From contig JAJTHZ010000054.1 of NCBI GenBank assembly GCA_021299185.1, positions 1-32,123 of the forward strand: 32,123 nucleotides of DNA, given 5' to 3'. A program made the position numbers and the translations under genes. The first letter of the stretch is position 1; each line of letters starts with the position of its first letter. Shown in pieces: positions 1 to 8,530 of the stretch. This DNA is from Lysobacteraceae bacterium. Lineage in GTDB: Bacteria > Pseudomonadota > Gammaproteobacteria > Xanthomonadales > Ahniellaceae. The notes under the pieces are model-generated. The model saw only the letters and a program-made list of their open reading frames with translations. It was not told where the DNA came from and ran no database searches.

Positions 1-1
1 C

Positions 2-208
2 GCCACCGTCGACAGTTTCGCGCTGCTCGAAGGCAGCGACACCGGCGCGGCCGACAGCGCGATCGGCGTCGATGCCTGGTCGTCCGACGATGGCGGTATC
101 GCCGTATCGGCCACCATCACCCGCGGGACCGATCGCGCCGCAGTGCTGATGCGCAGCACGATCACCGACGTGGGCCTGCTGTTCGGCGACGGCTTCGAGG
201 CACCTTGA
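2..208 (+). CDS. C-terminal part of a secreted DGFE-tailed protein (5' end outside window)
   Basis: The reading frame is open from base 2 to a TGA at 206-208 and gives 68 residues. The last residues read LLFGDGFEAP, the same short tail that ends several other exported proteins in this window. The preceding residues are rich in Ala, Asp, Gly and Ser (for example GSDTGAADSAIGVDAW) and look like beta-strand repeat sequence of a large extracellular protein. No catalytic motif is visible and the fold cannot be named from this fragment. An upstream part with a signal peptide is expected beyond the window edge. The function is unknown; the DGFE tail suggests membership of a shared secretion or sorting class, which is inference. 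Confidence 0.75.
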   Translation, partial: ATVDSFALLEGSDTGAADSAIGVDAWSSDDGGIAVSATITRGTDRAAVLMRSTITDVGLLFGDGFEAP

Positions 209-229
209 GGCCGCATGGCGTCGACGAAC

Positions 230-339
230 GAAAAGGGGGGCGGCGCACGTTCTCCTCGCGCCTGATCCGCAAGTACGACGGCCTGCAGTGCGTCGATGCG
301 ACCGCTGCAGGCGGAACTGTGGTCTGACCGTTGGTTTCC
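230..339. repeat. Degenerate copy of the CCGGGGTCAG inverted-repeat element
   Basis: This stretch has the build of the clearer elements at 11053-11164 and 21835-21947. It has a left end GAAAAGGGGGGCGGCG, a CACGTTCTCCTCGCG segment also found beside other copies, an internal 8-bp perfect hairpin (GCCTGCAG at 281-288 with CTGCAGGC at 305-312) and a right end TCTGACCGTTGGTTTCC close to CTGACCCCGGTTTC. It starts about 20 bases after the stop of the upstream DGFE gene, so the internal hairpin may also act as its transcript end. The termini are decayed, so membership is uncertain. Confidence 0.35.
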
Positions 340-360
340 TACCGCTCACAACGCTCGCCC

Positions 361-1698
361 ATGAAAATCCGAAGCACTGACTCGTTTTCGCCGCGGCACC
401 TGGCCGTTCTGGGACTGTTGCTGGGCTGCATGAGCTGGAGTGCGCCTGCGTGCGCCGCCGGCGGGCATGCCGAACACGCGCCCATTGCGGTGGCTGCCGT
501 CGACGACGCCTGGCGGGTGGCCTTGCCCCGTGACGCGGCATTGGCCACCCAGGCTTATCTGGACCGTCTGCCCGCCGAGGCCGTGCAGCGCGCCAACCGC
601 TACGAAGAAGGCGGCTACTGGCTGCAGCTTTGGGAGTTCCTGCTCGGCCTGGCCATTGCCGCGCTGATGCTGGGGGGCCGCCGCTCGGCGCGCGTGCGCG
701 ACTGGGCGCAGCGGGTGGCGCGCTTTGCCTGGCTGCGCGACGGCCTCTATGGCGCGGTCTACGGCATCAGCGCGGCGCTGCTCGCCCTGCCGTTGACCTT
801 CTACCGAGGCTATGTGCGCGAACACGCCTACGGCATGTCCACGCAGAGCCTGTGGGACTGGGGGTCGGAGCAGCTGGTGTCGCTGGCCATCGAGGCGGTG
901 GGCGCGGCGCTGGCGGCGGCCGTGCTCTACGCGGTGATCCGTCGCGCCGGTGAGCGCTGGTGGTTATGGGGCACGGCCGCCTGCAGCGCCCTGTTGGCGC
1001 TGTTGCTGTTGGTGACCCCGGTGCTGATCGCGCCGCTGTTCAACACCTACAAGCCGCTCGACTCCGGTCCGGTGCGCGATGCGGTGTTGGCGATGGCGTG
1101 GTCCAACGGCGTGCCGACCGACGAGGTCTACGCCTTCGATGCCTCGCGCCAGACCCAGCGCATCAGCGCCAACGTCAGTGGCCTGGGCGGCACCGCTGCC
1201 ATCCGGCTCAACGACAACCTGTTGAATCGCACCTCGCTGCCCGAGATCCGCGCCGTCATGGCGCACGAGCTGGGCCATTACGTGATGAACCATGCGCCCA
1301 AGCTGCTGCTGCAGTTCAGCGTGCTGATCCTGTTCGGCTTCCTGTTCTGCCAGTGGGCGATGCAGCGCTTGTTCGCGCGCTTCGGGGCGCGCTGGGGCAC
1401 GCAGGCGGCGGGCGACGTGGCCAGCCTGCCCTTGCTGGCGGCGGTGTTCTCGGTCTTCATGATGGGCGCCACACCGGTCTTCAACACCATGATCCGCACC
1501 CAGGAGATCGAGGCCGACCGCTTCGGCCTGAACCTGGCGCGCGACCCGCACGGCTTTGCCGAGGCGATGCTGAAACTGGCGGATTACCGAAAGCCCGAAC
1601 CCGGCGCCCTCGAAGAATTCGTGTTCTTCCACCACCCGAGCGCGCGGCACCGCATCCACGACGCGATGCGCTGGCGCGAGGCGATGGGAACGCCCTGA
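361..1698 (+). CDS. M48-family (CAAX prenyl protease 1/Ste24-like) membrane zinc metalloprotease
   Basis: This is a 445-residue integral membrane metalloprotease. The ATG at 361 is preferred over an in-frame TTG at 331 because it places a signal-like hydrophobic stretch directly at the N terminus (HLAVLGLLLGCMSW). The first half holds several hydrophobic helices and the conserved N-terminal region of CAAX proteases (FYRGYVREHAYGMSTQ). The zinc site is visible as MAHELGHYV (HExxH at about residues 302-306), with the third ligand in EIEADRFG at about residue 384. Family knowledge: these enzymes cleave membrane or misfolded envelope proteins with the active site at the membrane face; the bacterial substrate is unknown. 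It is transcribed towards the delta-60 gene, with inverted repeats between their 3' ends. Confidence 0.9.
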   Translation: MKIRSTDSFSPRHLAVLGLLLGCMSWSAPACAAGGHAEHAPIAVAAVDDAWRVALPRDAALATQAYLDRLPAEAVQRANRYEEGGYWLQLWEFLLGLAIAALMLGGRRSARVRDWAQRVARFAWLRDGLYGAVYGISAALLALPLTFYRGYVREHAYGMSTQSLWDWGSEQLVSLAIEAVGAALAAAVLYAVIRRAGERWWLWGTAACSALLALLLLVTPVLIAPLFNTYKPLDSGPVRDAVLAMAWSNGVPTDEVYAFDASRQTQRISANVSGLGGTAAIRLNDNLLNRTSLPEIRAVMAHELGHYVMNHAPKLLLQFSVLILFGFLFCQWAMQRLFARFGARWGTQAAGDVASLPLLAAVFSVFMMGATPVFNTMIRTQEIEADRFGLNLARDPHGFAEAMLKLADYRKPEPGALEEFVFFHHPSARHRIHDAMRWREAMGTP

Positions 1699-1712
1699 GC
1701 CACTGGGCTGGC

Positions 1713-1875
1713 GAAACCGGGCGCAGCGCACGTTTCTCGAGACCGCATCTGTACTGTGACCCCGGTTTCTCAGACCCCGGTTCTTTTTCCTCGCGCACGC
1801 CCCGGACGGATGGTGCGAACCGGGGGCTTGAGTCCAAACAGTCGAACCAGAAACCGCAATCCAACCCCGGTTTCC
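1713..1875. repeat. Cluster of CCGGGGTCAG-type inverted repeats between convergent genes
   Basis: The gap between the M48 gene and the delta-60 gene contains GAAACCGGGCGCAG (1713-1726) opposite TGACCCCGGTTTC (1757-1769), forming one short element of about 57 bp. It is followed by CTCAGACCCCGGTTC near 1769-1783, GAACCGGGGG near 1820 and CAACCCCGGTTTCC near 1862-1875. The same sequence family recurs elsewhere in the window. The location between two convergent 3' ends fits a REP-like element that can also serve as a bidirectional terminator. Confidence 0.7.
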
Positions 1876-1891
1876 GGCTGCGTGCTTGCGC

Positions 1892-3400
1892 TCAGTCGCG
1901 ACGCTCGAAGCCGTCGGCAAGCAGCGCCGAGAGGTGCAGTCTTGCAGCGCCGAAGCGCTCGCTGCCGTCGGTGAACACTGCTCCGACCAGCACGAGGGTG
2001 TCTGCGTCGAGGAACCCGCCCATGGCGAGGTCTGCGCTTCCCGGCGCAACCGGTAACGCGAAGTTGCCGAACAGCGCGCCGCCCGTGCCGAACCCAGCGT
2101 GCGGTTCCAGTTCGGCGTCCAGGTGCACGACACCGAACATGGATTGCGATGACACCGGCGATCGTGAGCCCTCGCCGATCAGGAACCACCCACCGCGACC
2201 GTCCCTGACAAGGCGCGAGGCGGCGGCATGGCCGTCGACGCCGGAGGGTGTCAGGCCCAGCAGGCGCGGTGCGCCACCGTTGAACGACGGATCCCGCGTT
2301 CCATCGGGCCGCAGGCGGTCGACCATCCACTTCGAGCGACCAAGACCGGGCTCAGGGAACCGCGCTGCACTGCCGGTGACGATGATGTTTCCCCGCGCAT
2401 CCAGATCCAGGTCGTTGGCACTGGCGAAGTCCGTGCCAGGAACACCATGGACCGCGCGCCCCGTGCCGCTGCCGCCGAACAGGGGATCAAGCTGCCCGTC
2501 ACTGAGCAATCGGGCAAAGGCCATGTGAAACAGCAGCCCGCTCGCCGATGCGGGATCCGCGGATGCACTGCCGCCGAGGAGCAGCCGCCCGTCCGGCAGG
2601 ACTTCGACGGCCACAGCAGAGTCCACGTGGTTCCCACCCAGATTGAATGCAATCCGGGCCAGGCCATGGTCACCGAATCCACGGTCATGGTCCGACAGGT
2701 CGGCCCTGACGCGCAGCGCGGCGAAGTCCATGTCGGTGCTGGGCGGGGCACTGATCGTGAATCCGACGATGATGAGCTGGCCGTCGGCCTGAATCGCGAG
2801 TCGCGTCGGAATGACGTCGGGATACCCTGCAAGATCGACGCGCAGGAAGCCGCGGCCCGCGCCCAGCGTGGTGTCGAGCCCCTTCCCGTCCGCCCGCACC
2901 ACGGCGATCGCCGGTGGTTCGCCGTCACCTCCCGATCCCAGGAATGCGATGCGCCCGTCGGCAAGCGGCTGGGCATCACTCACGAACTGCAGCGCGCGGG
3001 CGGGTTCCTCGCCAAAGCCCGCGAGCGTGAACGTCCCGTCGCCCGAAGGCCCGAAACTGCCGTCGATCCGGCCGTCCGGCAGCACACGCGTGGCGCACGC
3101 GGTGTAGCGCGACGGGGCAATCGTGCAGCCGCCTGCCAGGACGTAGCGGCCCTCGGATGTTCGCCATCCTGTCGAAACCGACCCGTTGCCGCTCGGGCCC
3201 ACTTCGATCGTGATACGCCCACCGACGCCGAACCCGGGGTCGAATTCCGGCCCGCCCGCGGTCGCGCCAAAGGCCGCCATCGCGAGGAGGCTGCCAACGT
3301 ACGTGGCCAGGATGCGCGCCAAGGGTCGGCATGCTGCGCCGCCTTGCGCCGTGCGCGGGAGCGAGCGAGGGCTCGGCTCGCGGTCGATGTGTGGGGTCAT
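1892..3400 (-). CDS. Secreted delta-60 repeat protein with DGFE tail
   Basis: This is a 502-residue protein read from the ATG whose complement lies at 3398-3400; upstream in-frame codons do not look like protein. The N terminus has a basic segment and a hydrophobic stretch (ILATYVGSLLAMAAFGATA) ending in a plausible signal-peptidase site. The mature part repeats a D-x-x-F-G-x-x-G pattern about seven times (FDPGFGVGG, DGSFGPSGD, DRGFGDHG, DPLFGGSG, DPSFNGG, HAGFGTGG), each followed by strands such as PDGRLLLGG. This is the delta-60 repeat, which is thought to form a beta-propeller-like extracellular scaffold. It ends LLADGFERRD, a version of the tail shared with other exported proteins here. 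No catalytic residues are evident, so binding or a structural role is likelier than enzymatic activity. Confidence 0.88.
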   Translation of the reverse strand: MTPHIDREPSPRSLPRTAQGGAACRPLARILATYVGSLLAMAAFGATAGGPEFDPGFGVGGRITIEVGPSGNGSVSTGWRTSEGRYVLAGGCTIAPSRYTACATRVLPDGRIDGSFGPSGDGTFTLAGFGEEPARALQFVSDAQPLADGRIAFLGSGGDGEPPAIAVVRADGKGLDTTLGAGRGFLRVDLAGYPDVIPTRLAIQADGQLIIVGFTISAPPSTDMDFAALRVRADLSDHDRGFGDHGLARIAFNLGGNHVDSAVAVEVLPDGRLLLGGSASADPASASGLLFHMAFARLLSDGQLDPLFGGSGTGRAVHGVPGTDFASANDLDLDARGNIIVTGSAARFPEPGLGRSKWMVDRLRPDGTRDPSFNGGAPRLLGLTPSGVDGHAAASRLVRDGRGGWFLIGEGSRSPVSSQSMFGVVHLDAELEPHAGFGTGGALFGNFALPVAPGSADLAMGGFLDADTLVLVGAVFTDGSERFGAARLHLSALLADGFERRD

Positions 3401-3752
3401 GCAGCGTGAGCCAGCAAGGTCCGGGCCGCGGCGCGCTCGATCACCCACGACGCAATCCGGGACGCCCGCAAAGTCCGCCGCCGGCGGAATTCGCGCCATC
3501 CAGCGCACCGTCGATTCGTCGCCCAGTGATCAGTATCCGAGGCCGCAGTGCGCTTTCGCATCAAGACGTCCCGACTCAGACCCCGGATTTCAGGATGCGC
3601 GGACTCTGCCCCGGGTTTCGGCAACGAACCTGGCCATGTGCCGAGGGCAGCCGATCGGGACGGCAGCCCGTCGACCGGTACCCGCGCCCAGTCCTGGGTC
3701 AACCGGACGCGCGGCCCTGCGTTGTCTCCGGGGTCTGCACCGGAGCGCCAAC
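3401..3752. other. Divergent intergenic region with REP-like fragments
   Basis: This 352-bp gap separates the divergent delta-60 and serine hydrolase genes and must hold both promoters, though no convincing -35/-10 pair was seen. It contains a short hairpin TCCGCC-gcc-GGCGGA at 3474-3488. It also has two direct copies of a CTCAGACCCCGGATTTC-like motif at 3575-3591 and 3604-3619, matching the right arm of the inverted-repeat family found elsewhere. No protein-like ORF was found. Confidence 0.4.
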
Positions 3753-4862
3753 ATGCGTGTGAAGCCCTTCACCTCGATCCTGCTGGGCGCTGCATTGCTG
3801 GCGCCCTGGTCGTGCGTCGCCGCGACTCCGCAACGCGGCACTCCGGATTTCAGCGAGGTCGAGGCCTTGATGGCGCTGACCGTGGCCGCGGTTCCGCTGT
3901 CCGGGGCGACCTTGCTGCTGGCCACGGACGAGGCCGAGGTGCTGGCGCTCCACTACGGCACCCATACGCCGAACACGCGGCTGTCGATCGCCTCGGCGAG
4001 CAAGTGGTTGTCTGCCGCCACCGTCGCGTCCCTGGTCGACAGCGGCGAACTGGGCTGGGACACGACGCTGGGCAGCGTGATGCCCGACGCACCGGTGGAC
4101 AAACGATCGATCACCCTGCGCCAGTTGTTCTCGCACACGTCGGGAATTCCCGCCCGTGACCTGGGGTGCCTGCGCGACCAGAGCGTGAGCCTCGCCCAAT
4201 GCGCCGCGCAGATCCTCGCAGCGCCTCTGATCGCTGCACCCGGAACCTGCTTCTCGTATGGCGGCAACGCCATGCAGGTGGCCGGGCGCATGGCCGAACT
4301 CGCCAGCGGAATGTCCTGGGACGCGCTGTTCCGCACCCGCATCGCCCAGCCGCTGGGACTGATGGACACCGACTATGCCGTCGGCAGGACGGACCCCGGC
4401 TATGTCGACGTACCCAACCCGCACATCGGCGGCGGTGCGCGCAGCAGCGCGCGCGACATGATCAGGATCGCGCGGCTCTACCTGCAGGATGGTCGCCATG
4501 CAGGCGTGCAGGTGCTGCAGCCTGCGACCGTCGCCTTCATGCGTGCGGACCAGACCCAGGGCGTGCCGTACATCAACAACCCCGATCCGCGCAGTTACGG
4601 CCATGGCATCGGCACCTGGCGCAACCGCGTCGACGGCCAAGGCGCGGCGTTCGAGGTCTCCAGCGCCGGCGCCGGCGGCACCTGGCCGTGGCTGGACACG
4701 AGTGCTCGGGTTGCCGGCGTGTTCTTCGTCGACAGCACGCTGGCCAGCGTCCAGCCGTACGTGCGCCGCCTGACGGCGGTGGTGCGCACGGCCGTCGGCG
4801 GCGGCGCACCGCTGTTCGGCGACGGCGTGGAAGGCACGCCGATGCGGCAGGGCTGCGGCTGA
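3753..4862 (+). CDS. Secreted serine hydrolase, class C beta-lactamase/DD-peptidase fold
   Basis: This is a 369-residue exported protein. The ATG at 3753 is chosen because a signal peptide follows at once (MRVKPFTSILLGAALLAPWSCVA). The catalytic S-x-x-K motif is S81-A-S-K84 within LSIASASKWLSAA, followed by the usual LRQLFSHTSGIP block. The second motif, normally Y-x-N, appears as Y169-G-G-N172, and the third (KTG-like) is probably G306-A-G-G309; both are atypical. Family members include AmpC, esterases and D-aminopeptidases, so the substrate cannot be assigned. The C terminus reads LFGDGVEGTPMRQGCG, which looks like a mutated and extended copy of the LFGDGFE tail of neighbouring exported proteins. 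Confidence 0.88.
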   Translation: MRVKPFTSILLGAALLAPWSCVAATPQRGTPDFSEVEALMALTVAAVPLSGATLLLATDEAEVLALHYGTHTPNTRLSIASASKWLSAATVASLVDSGELGWDTTLGSVMPDAPVDKRSITLRQLFSHTSGIPARDLGCLRDQSVSLAQCAAQILAAPLIAAPGTCFSYGGNAMQVAGRMAELASGMSWDALFRTRIAQPLGLMDTDYAVGRTDPGYVDVPNPHIGGGARSSARDMIRIARLYLQDGRHAGVQVLQPATVAFMRADQTQGVPYINNPDPRSYGHGIGTWRNRVDGQGAAFEVSSAGAGGTWPWLDTSARVAGVFFVDSTLASVQPYVRRLTAVVRTAVGGGAPLFGDGVEGTPMRQGCG

Positions 4863-5098
4863 GGCGTTCGCACGATCCGGCGATACTCCGGGATATCCCC
4901 AGCGAACTGCGACTTTGCCGGACACCCACCGTTTGCGCGGACCGCGGTGATATCGTGCGTCGCGGATATGTGGCAGCCGGCCGCAAGGGCTGGCGCAAGA
5001 TCGGGCGTTGCCGAATGCGCCGTCGAATGCTCTCAGGACCTATCGCGCTCGCGACATCGCGCTTGCTTGCCTGCTTTCGCGGCTACCTTCGCTGCTCG

Positions 5099-5713
5099 AT
5101 GACCGACCGTGCGTTCTGGGACATCATCGGGAAAGCCGTCGGCTCCGGCTTCGAATCAGAACACGCCGATCGTCTGGAAGCCGTGCTGCTGCGGATGAAG
5201 CCGTCGCGGATCGTCGCGTTCGCGGTCGCCTACGAATCGAAGCTCAGGGCGGCCGAAAAAGGTCCCGTCTGGGCCGCCGGGGTCCTGCTCAATGGCGGGC
5301 ATGGAAGCGACGACGGCTTTCTCTACTTCCGGCACTGGCTGATCGGCCAGGGAGAGGCGGTCTACACGGCCGCGCTTTCGAACCCCGATTTCCTCGCTGA
5401 TCGAGAGATCGAATTCGAGGACGGTGTTCCATCAACCGAGTGGGAACTGTTTGGTGCGGTCGCTGAAGACGTCTATCGGGCGAAGACCGGGCGAGATCTC
5501 CACACGGCGATCGACGAGCTGAAATCCGAGACACGATCCACCGAATCGCGCGACTGGCATTGGACGGAGTACACCGAGGCATTCATGCGCGAATCGCTGC
5601 CGAATCTCTGGTCGCGCTATGGGCATCACAAGGCCGCCTTCGATGCGCGGGTCGAAGCCTTGCTATCCGCGGAGTCAGGCATCGACGATCCGAACGATAT
5701 GGAGCACCCATAA
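5099..5713 (+). CDS. DUF4240 domain-containing protein
   Basis: This is a 204-residue soluble protein. The frame is open far upstream, but family-like sequence begins at MTDRAFWDII, so the ATG at 5099 is used; no strong ribosome binding site precedes it. The central block GGHGSDDGFLYFRHWLIGQGEAVY, followed by NPDFLAD, is the signature I associate with DUF4240, a family known from many bacteria without an assigned function. The remainder is charged and lacks transmembrane segments or a signal peptide, so it should be cytoplasmic. A span of 236 bp separates it from the serine hydrolase, and the next gene is convergent, so it is probably transcribed alone. Confidence 0.8.
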   Translation: MTDRAFWDIIGKAVGSGFESEHADRLEAVLLRMKPSRIVAFAVAYESKLRAAEKGPVWAAGVLLNGGHGSDDGFLYFRHWLIGQGEAVYTAALSNPDFLADREIEFEDGVPSTEWELFGAVAEDVYRAKTGRDLHTAIDELKSETRSTESRDWHWTEYTEAFMRESLPNLWSRYGHHKAAFDARVEALLSAESGIDDPNDMEHP

Positions 5714-5739
5714 GTCGCGCAGAGCGCGACGCCTGCAGA

Positions 5740-6135
5740 TCAAGTGGCGTCGCCGCCGCCGCCTTGCCGCCAGTTGGCCGCCGTCAATCGATCCAGGTCG
5801 GCCTCGATCCGCGCATTCGGGTCGCCGTCGAGACCTGCAGCGTCGGTCTTGCTGGCGTGGTAGATGAAGGAGGCCACGACCGAACCGATCGCATGGACCG
5901 CATCGTGACGCGACAGCCCCTCGGCCATCAGCCGCGCCATCGCGCGCATGGCCGGCGCATAGCCTTCGGCGAGCTGATTCTCGACGACCGTGTGGAACAT
6001 CGCATGCAGGGGCAGGTTGGGCAGGCGCTCGCGCTGTGCCTGGTGGTACGTCTTGACCAGGTGGGCGCGCTCCATCTCATCGAGCGCAAGCCAGTCCTCG
6101 GCGTTCGGCGTCGTGTCCGGGTCGTAGCGTCGCAC
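5740..6135 (-). CDS. Small conserved hypothetical protein (VVENQLAEG family)
   Basis: This is a 131-residue soluble protein read from a GTG at 6133-6135 with GGGGA six bases upstream; a TTG two codons earlier is an alternative start. The sequence contains DPDTTPNAEDWLALDE, then LPLHAMFHTVVENQLAEG and ARLMAEGLSRHDAVHAIGS. I recognise this pattern (H-x3-H, VENQ, L-x-R-H-[DE]-A-[IV]-H-A-I) from uncharacterised proteobacterial proteins but cannot give a family name. The spaced histidines could bind a metal, which is inference. The C-terminal tail is Gly/Asp rich. It converges with the DUF4240 gene, leaving 26 bp between their stops. Confidence 0.75.
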   Translation of the reverse strand: MRRYDPDTTPNAEDWLALDEMERAHLVKTYHQAQRERLPNLPLHAMFHTVVENQLAEGYAPAMRAMARLMAEGLSRHDAVHAIGSVVASFIYHASKTDAAGLDGDPNARIEADLDRLTAANWRQGGGGDAT

Positions 6136-6480
6136 GGTCAATCCCCACGGTCTCCAGTCAGCGGGCGGTAGGAGTCTACATCTCGCCTGCGCTGCAGGTC
6201 GCGCGCGAGCTTGGCGCCGACCGTCCGTTTGCTCGCGCCCGGTCGACCGGGATTCGGACGCCGTGGCGTTTCGATGCGGGCTTCCGACGGCACGCTCCGC
6301 CGCGCGGCCGTCGTCCAACGCAGTCCCGGCGTCCGCGCCGCGAGCGAAAGCCGCGCAACATCCCGAGCCGAAACCCCGATCCGCACCGAGACCATCACAA
6401 CGGCGCCTCGCGCGACCGGCTTGGTGACCGTCCCCAACGCTGCGTAAACTCGACGACGACGTCGAATCGGGACCCGGGCG
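6136..6480. other. Divergent intergenic region, no gene recognised
   Basis: About 345 bp lie between two divergent starts. Both strands carry open frames here, but their translations are Arg/Pro/Ala-rich and low in hydrophobic core residues, typical of non-coding GC-rich DNA. The region presumably contains promoters for both flanking genes; none could be placed convincingly. Confidence 0.4.
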
Positions 6481-7527
6481 ATGGGCAAGCCATGGTGGCA
6501 TCGATGGTTCGCGAGGCAGCCCGTGGCGCCCCGGACCCTGCCGGCCGAACGGATACCGATGGTCTGGCGCGACACGCCGACCTCGCCGATGCCGGACTGG
6601 GAGGCACTGCGCGCGGCGGCGCCGACGACCGCCGAACCGGCCGCGATCGATGCCTACTGGACCTCCGTGGGCGCCCAGTGGCTGGACCGGCTCAGCGCAT
6701 CGCTGGGCGACGACCTCGTGCGCCACGAATCGCCCGACTTCCTGTTGCTGGCGTCGCTGGCCGATCGTCCGGCCCGGGCCGCGATGTCGTTCCTGGAAGC
6801 CACGCGCAGGCGCATCCTCCGCTTGCTCGACGGGATCGCCGCACCGAACGGGCATGGCCCGATGATCGTCATCATGCTGGACGACGCGCGCTACCTCGAT
6901 TTCGTCGCCCAGTTCTATCCCGAGCAGGGCACGTTCTCCGAGTCGTCGGGTATGTTCGTGCACTTCGGCTACGGATTCTTCGTCGCGCGCGGCGAGCACC
7001 TCGACGAAGTCGAGCACACGCTGGTGCACGAGATGACGCACGGGCTGGTGTCGCACCTGCCGCTGCCGGCCTGGTTGAACGAAGGCATCGCGGTCAACAC
7101 CGAGGCGCGGCACGCGGGCGCGCGGTTCTCCCTGCCCGACGCACCGTGGTCGCCGGAAGAAACGCAGGCGCGCCACCGGGCGCACTGGACGCCGGAAGCC
7201 ATCCAGCGCTTCTGGTCCGGCAAGTCCTTCATCGACCCCGGGGTCGCGCAGCCGCTGTCCTACGACCTCGCGATGCGGATGGTGCAACTGGCCTGCGTCG
7301 ACTGGGTGCCCTTCGCCCGCTTCGCGGTGAACGCGTCGATGGACGACTCGGGCATGGCCGCCGCCGAGACCCACCTCGGCCATCCGATCGAAAACCTGGC
7401 GACGGCCTTGCTCGGCGACGGCGCTTGGACGCCGGATCCGAAGACCTGGGCCGACGGCGTGGAGGTCGGTCGATTCCGACATCCACGAACCGGGGTCGGC
7501 GTGCGGTTTCATCCGCCAGTCCTGTAG
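6481..7527 (+). CDS. Gluzincin-type metallopeptidase-like protein (HEMTH...E)
   Basis: This is a 348-residue protein without a signal peptide. The zinc motif is H183-E-M-T-H187 in HTLVHEMTHGLVSHLPLP, and the likely third ligand is E201 in WLNEGIAV, 14 residues after the second histidine. That spacing and the 'P-x-W-L-N-E-G' wording fit the gluzincin / peptidase-MA-like group (DUF1570-type proteins). The N-terminal half (YWTSVGAQWLDRLSASLG and following) looks like a helical accessory domain. The start is the ATG at 6481; upstream sequence is non-coding in style. Activity is predicted from motifs only and the substrate is unknown. Nothing nearby is clearly functionally linked. Confidence 0.8.
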   Translation: MGKPWWHRWFARQPVAPRTLPAERIPMVWRDTPTSPMPDWEALRAAAPTTAEPAAIDAYWTSVGAQWLDRLSASLGDDLVRHESPDFLLLASLADRPARAAMSFLEATRRRILRLLDGIAAPNGHGPMIVIMLDDARYLDFVAQFYPEQGTFSESSGMFVHFGYGFFVARGEHLDEVEHTLVHEMTHGLVSHLPLPAWLNEGIAVNTEARHAGARFSLPDAPWSPEETQARHRAHWTPEAIQRFWSGKSFIDPGVAQPLSYDLAMRMVQLACVDWVPFARFAVNASMDDSGMAAAETHLGHPIENLATALLGDGAWTPDPKTWADGVEVGRFRHPRTGVGVRFHPPVL

Positions 7528-7735
7528 CCCGTCCGCCGATGCGCCGGCCACTGGCGAAGCACAAGGCAGGACCTGACGACAAGGGCGGTCTGGGGGATTC
7601 GAGACGCCCGCGCGTCGCTGGTGACGATGGGTCCGTTTCGCCACCCGGCGGGCGCGCGGTCAAGCACTGCTGCGCATCGTGCGAGGTCGATTCCGGGATG
7701 GCGAAGATCGCAGCAGCCGAACCAGGGAAGCCACG

Positions 7736-8530
7736 ATGCCCACGCCACGCCACGCGCGCAGACGGATGTCCGCCACCGCGCGTCGCTGCGCCGTCCTCAT
7801 GCTCGTGGTCGCGCCCGATGCATTCGGGCAGTCCGGCATCCCCTCGGTGAGCATCCGGCCTGCAACGCCGACCGCGCTCGACGCGATCTCGGTCACGGCG
7901 TGCTACGGCGCCGGGCCATTCGTCGAGACGACCACGGTGCAGCGCAACGGGTCGGTCATCAACGTCCAGTTCGTCCAGGACGGCATCGACTTCTCACCGA
8001 ACCCGCCGCACTGCGCGACCGCGCCGGTCGGCAGGCTGCCGCCAGGCCAGTACACGCTCGTCGTCAGCAATCGGGAGCCCCCGCTTGCACCGTCCGTTCA
8101 GCGGTTCCCGCTGGTCGTTTCGCCGGCGACAGTGCCGATCCCGATGTCCGCGTGGGTCGTGCTTGCGATGGTGATGGCGTGGGCAGGGCTTCGGCGTGCA
8201 TGCAGGCTGGACGTACCTGCGGCACCCGGAACATCCCCGAGCGGGATTGACGCGGTCACCCGGGAGCTTCAGGGGGACGCGAGAACCGCTGATTCCGCGG
8301 CAGCCATACCTGCCCAGCGGTCGACTGTAGCCGGGGCGAGCACCGACGAGCCCGACGCTACCGTCCGCGTTCGGGCGATCGACACTCGGGCATGGGCGTG
8401 TATTGGTCCAGCGTGGGTACGAAACGGCGGCACGGCGTGCGCGACACGCACCAGAGCCCAGGGGGCGACTGGGGGATCGCGCCGCGCCGCGCGTCGTGGA
8501 TCCGGGGTCCTTGTGGCGCGTATCGATCCG
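7736..8530 (+). CDS. Small secreted protein with IPTL-CTERM-like tail, reading through into the next gene
   Basis: An ATG at 7736 has AGGGAAG a few bases upstream and starts a signal-peptide-like N terminus (CAVLMLVVAPDAFGQ). About 110 residues of Ig-like strand sequence follow (LPPGQYTLVVSNREPP). Residues 135-157 then read IPMSAWVVLAMVMAWAGLRR plus A-C-R: an IP-x-S-x-W motif, a hydrophobic helix and a basic end. That is the layout of the IPTL-CTERM sorting signal. A stop would be expected near 8210, yet the frame stays open to 11053, crossing about 107 low-quality residues and then the signal peptide of the PD40 protein at 8531. Either the stop was lost, or the protein is made as a fusion, or a sequencing frameshift is present. 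The end coordinate given is where the second module begins. Confidence 0.55.

Noticed and set aside
960-2528. Plus-strand open frame of 522 codons across the end of the M48 gene and the delta-60 gene
   Set aside because: Its translation is Arg/Gly/Ala-rich shadow sequence of two well-supported genes in other frames.
6180-6260. Possible REP-like palindrome rich in CGCGCGAGC
   Set aside because: Pairing is short and expected by chance in sequence of this GC content; no second copy was found in the window.
5740-7644. Minus-strand open frame of 634 codons covering the metallopeptidase gene
   Set aside because: Only the last 131 codons resemble a protein; the rest is antisense to a clear HExxH gene on the plus strand.
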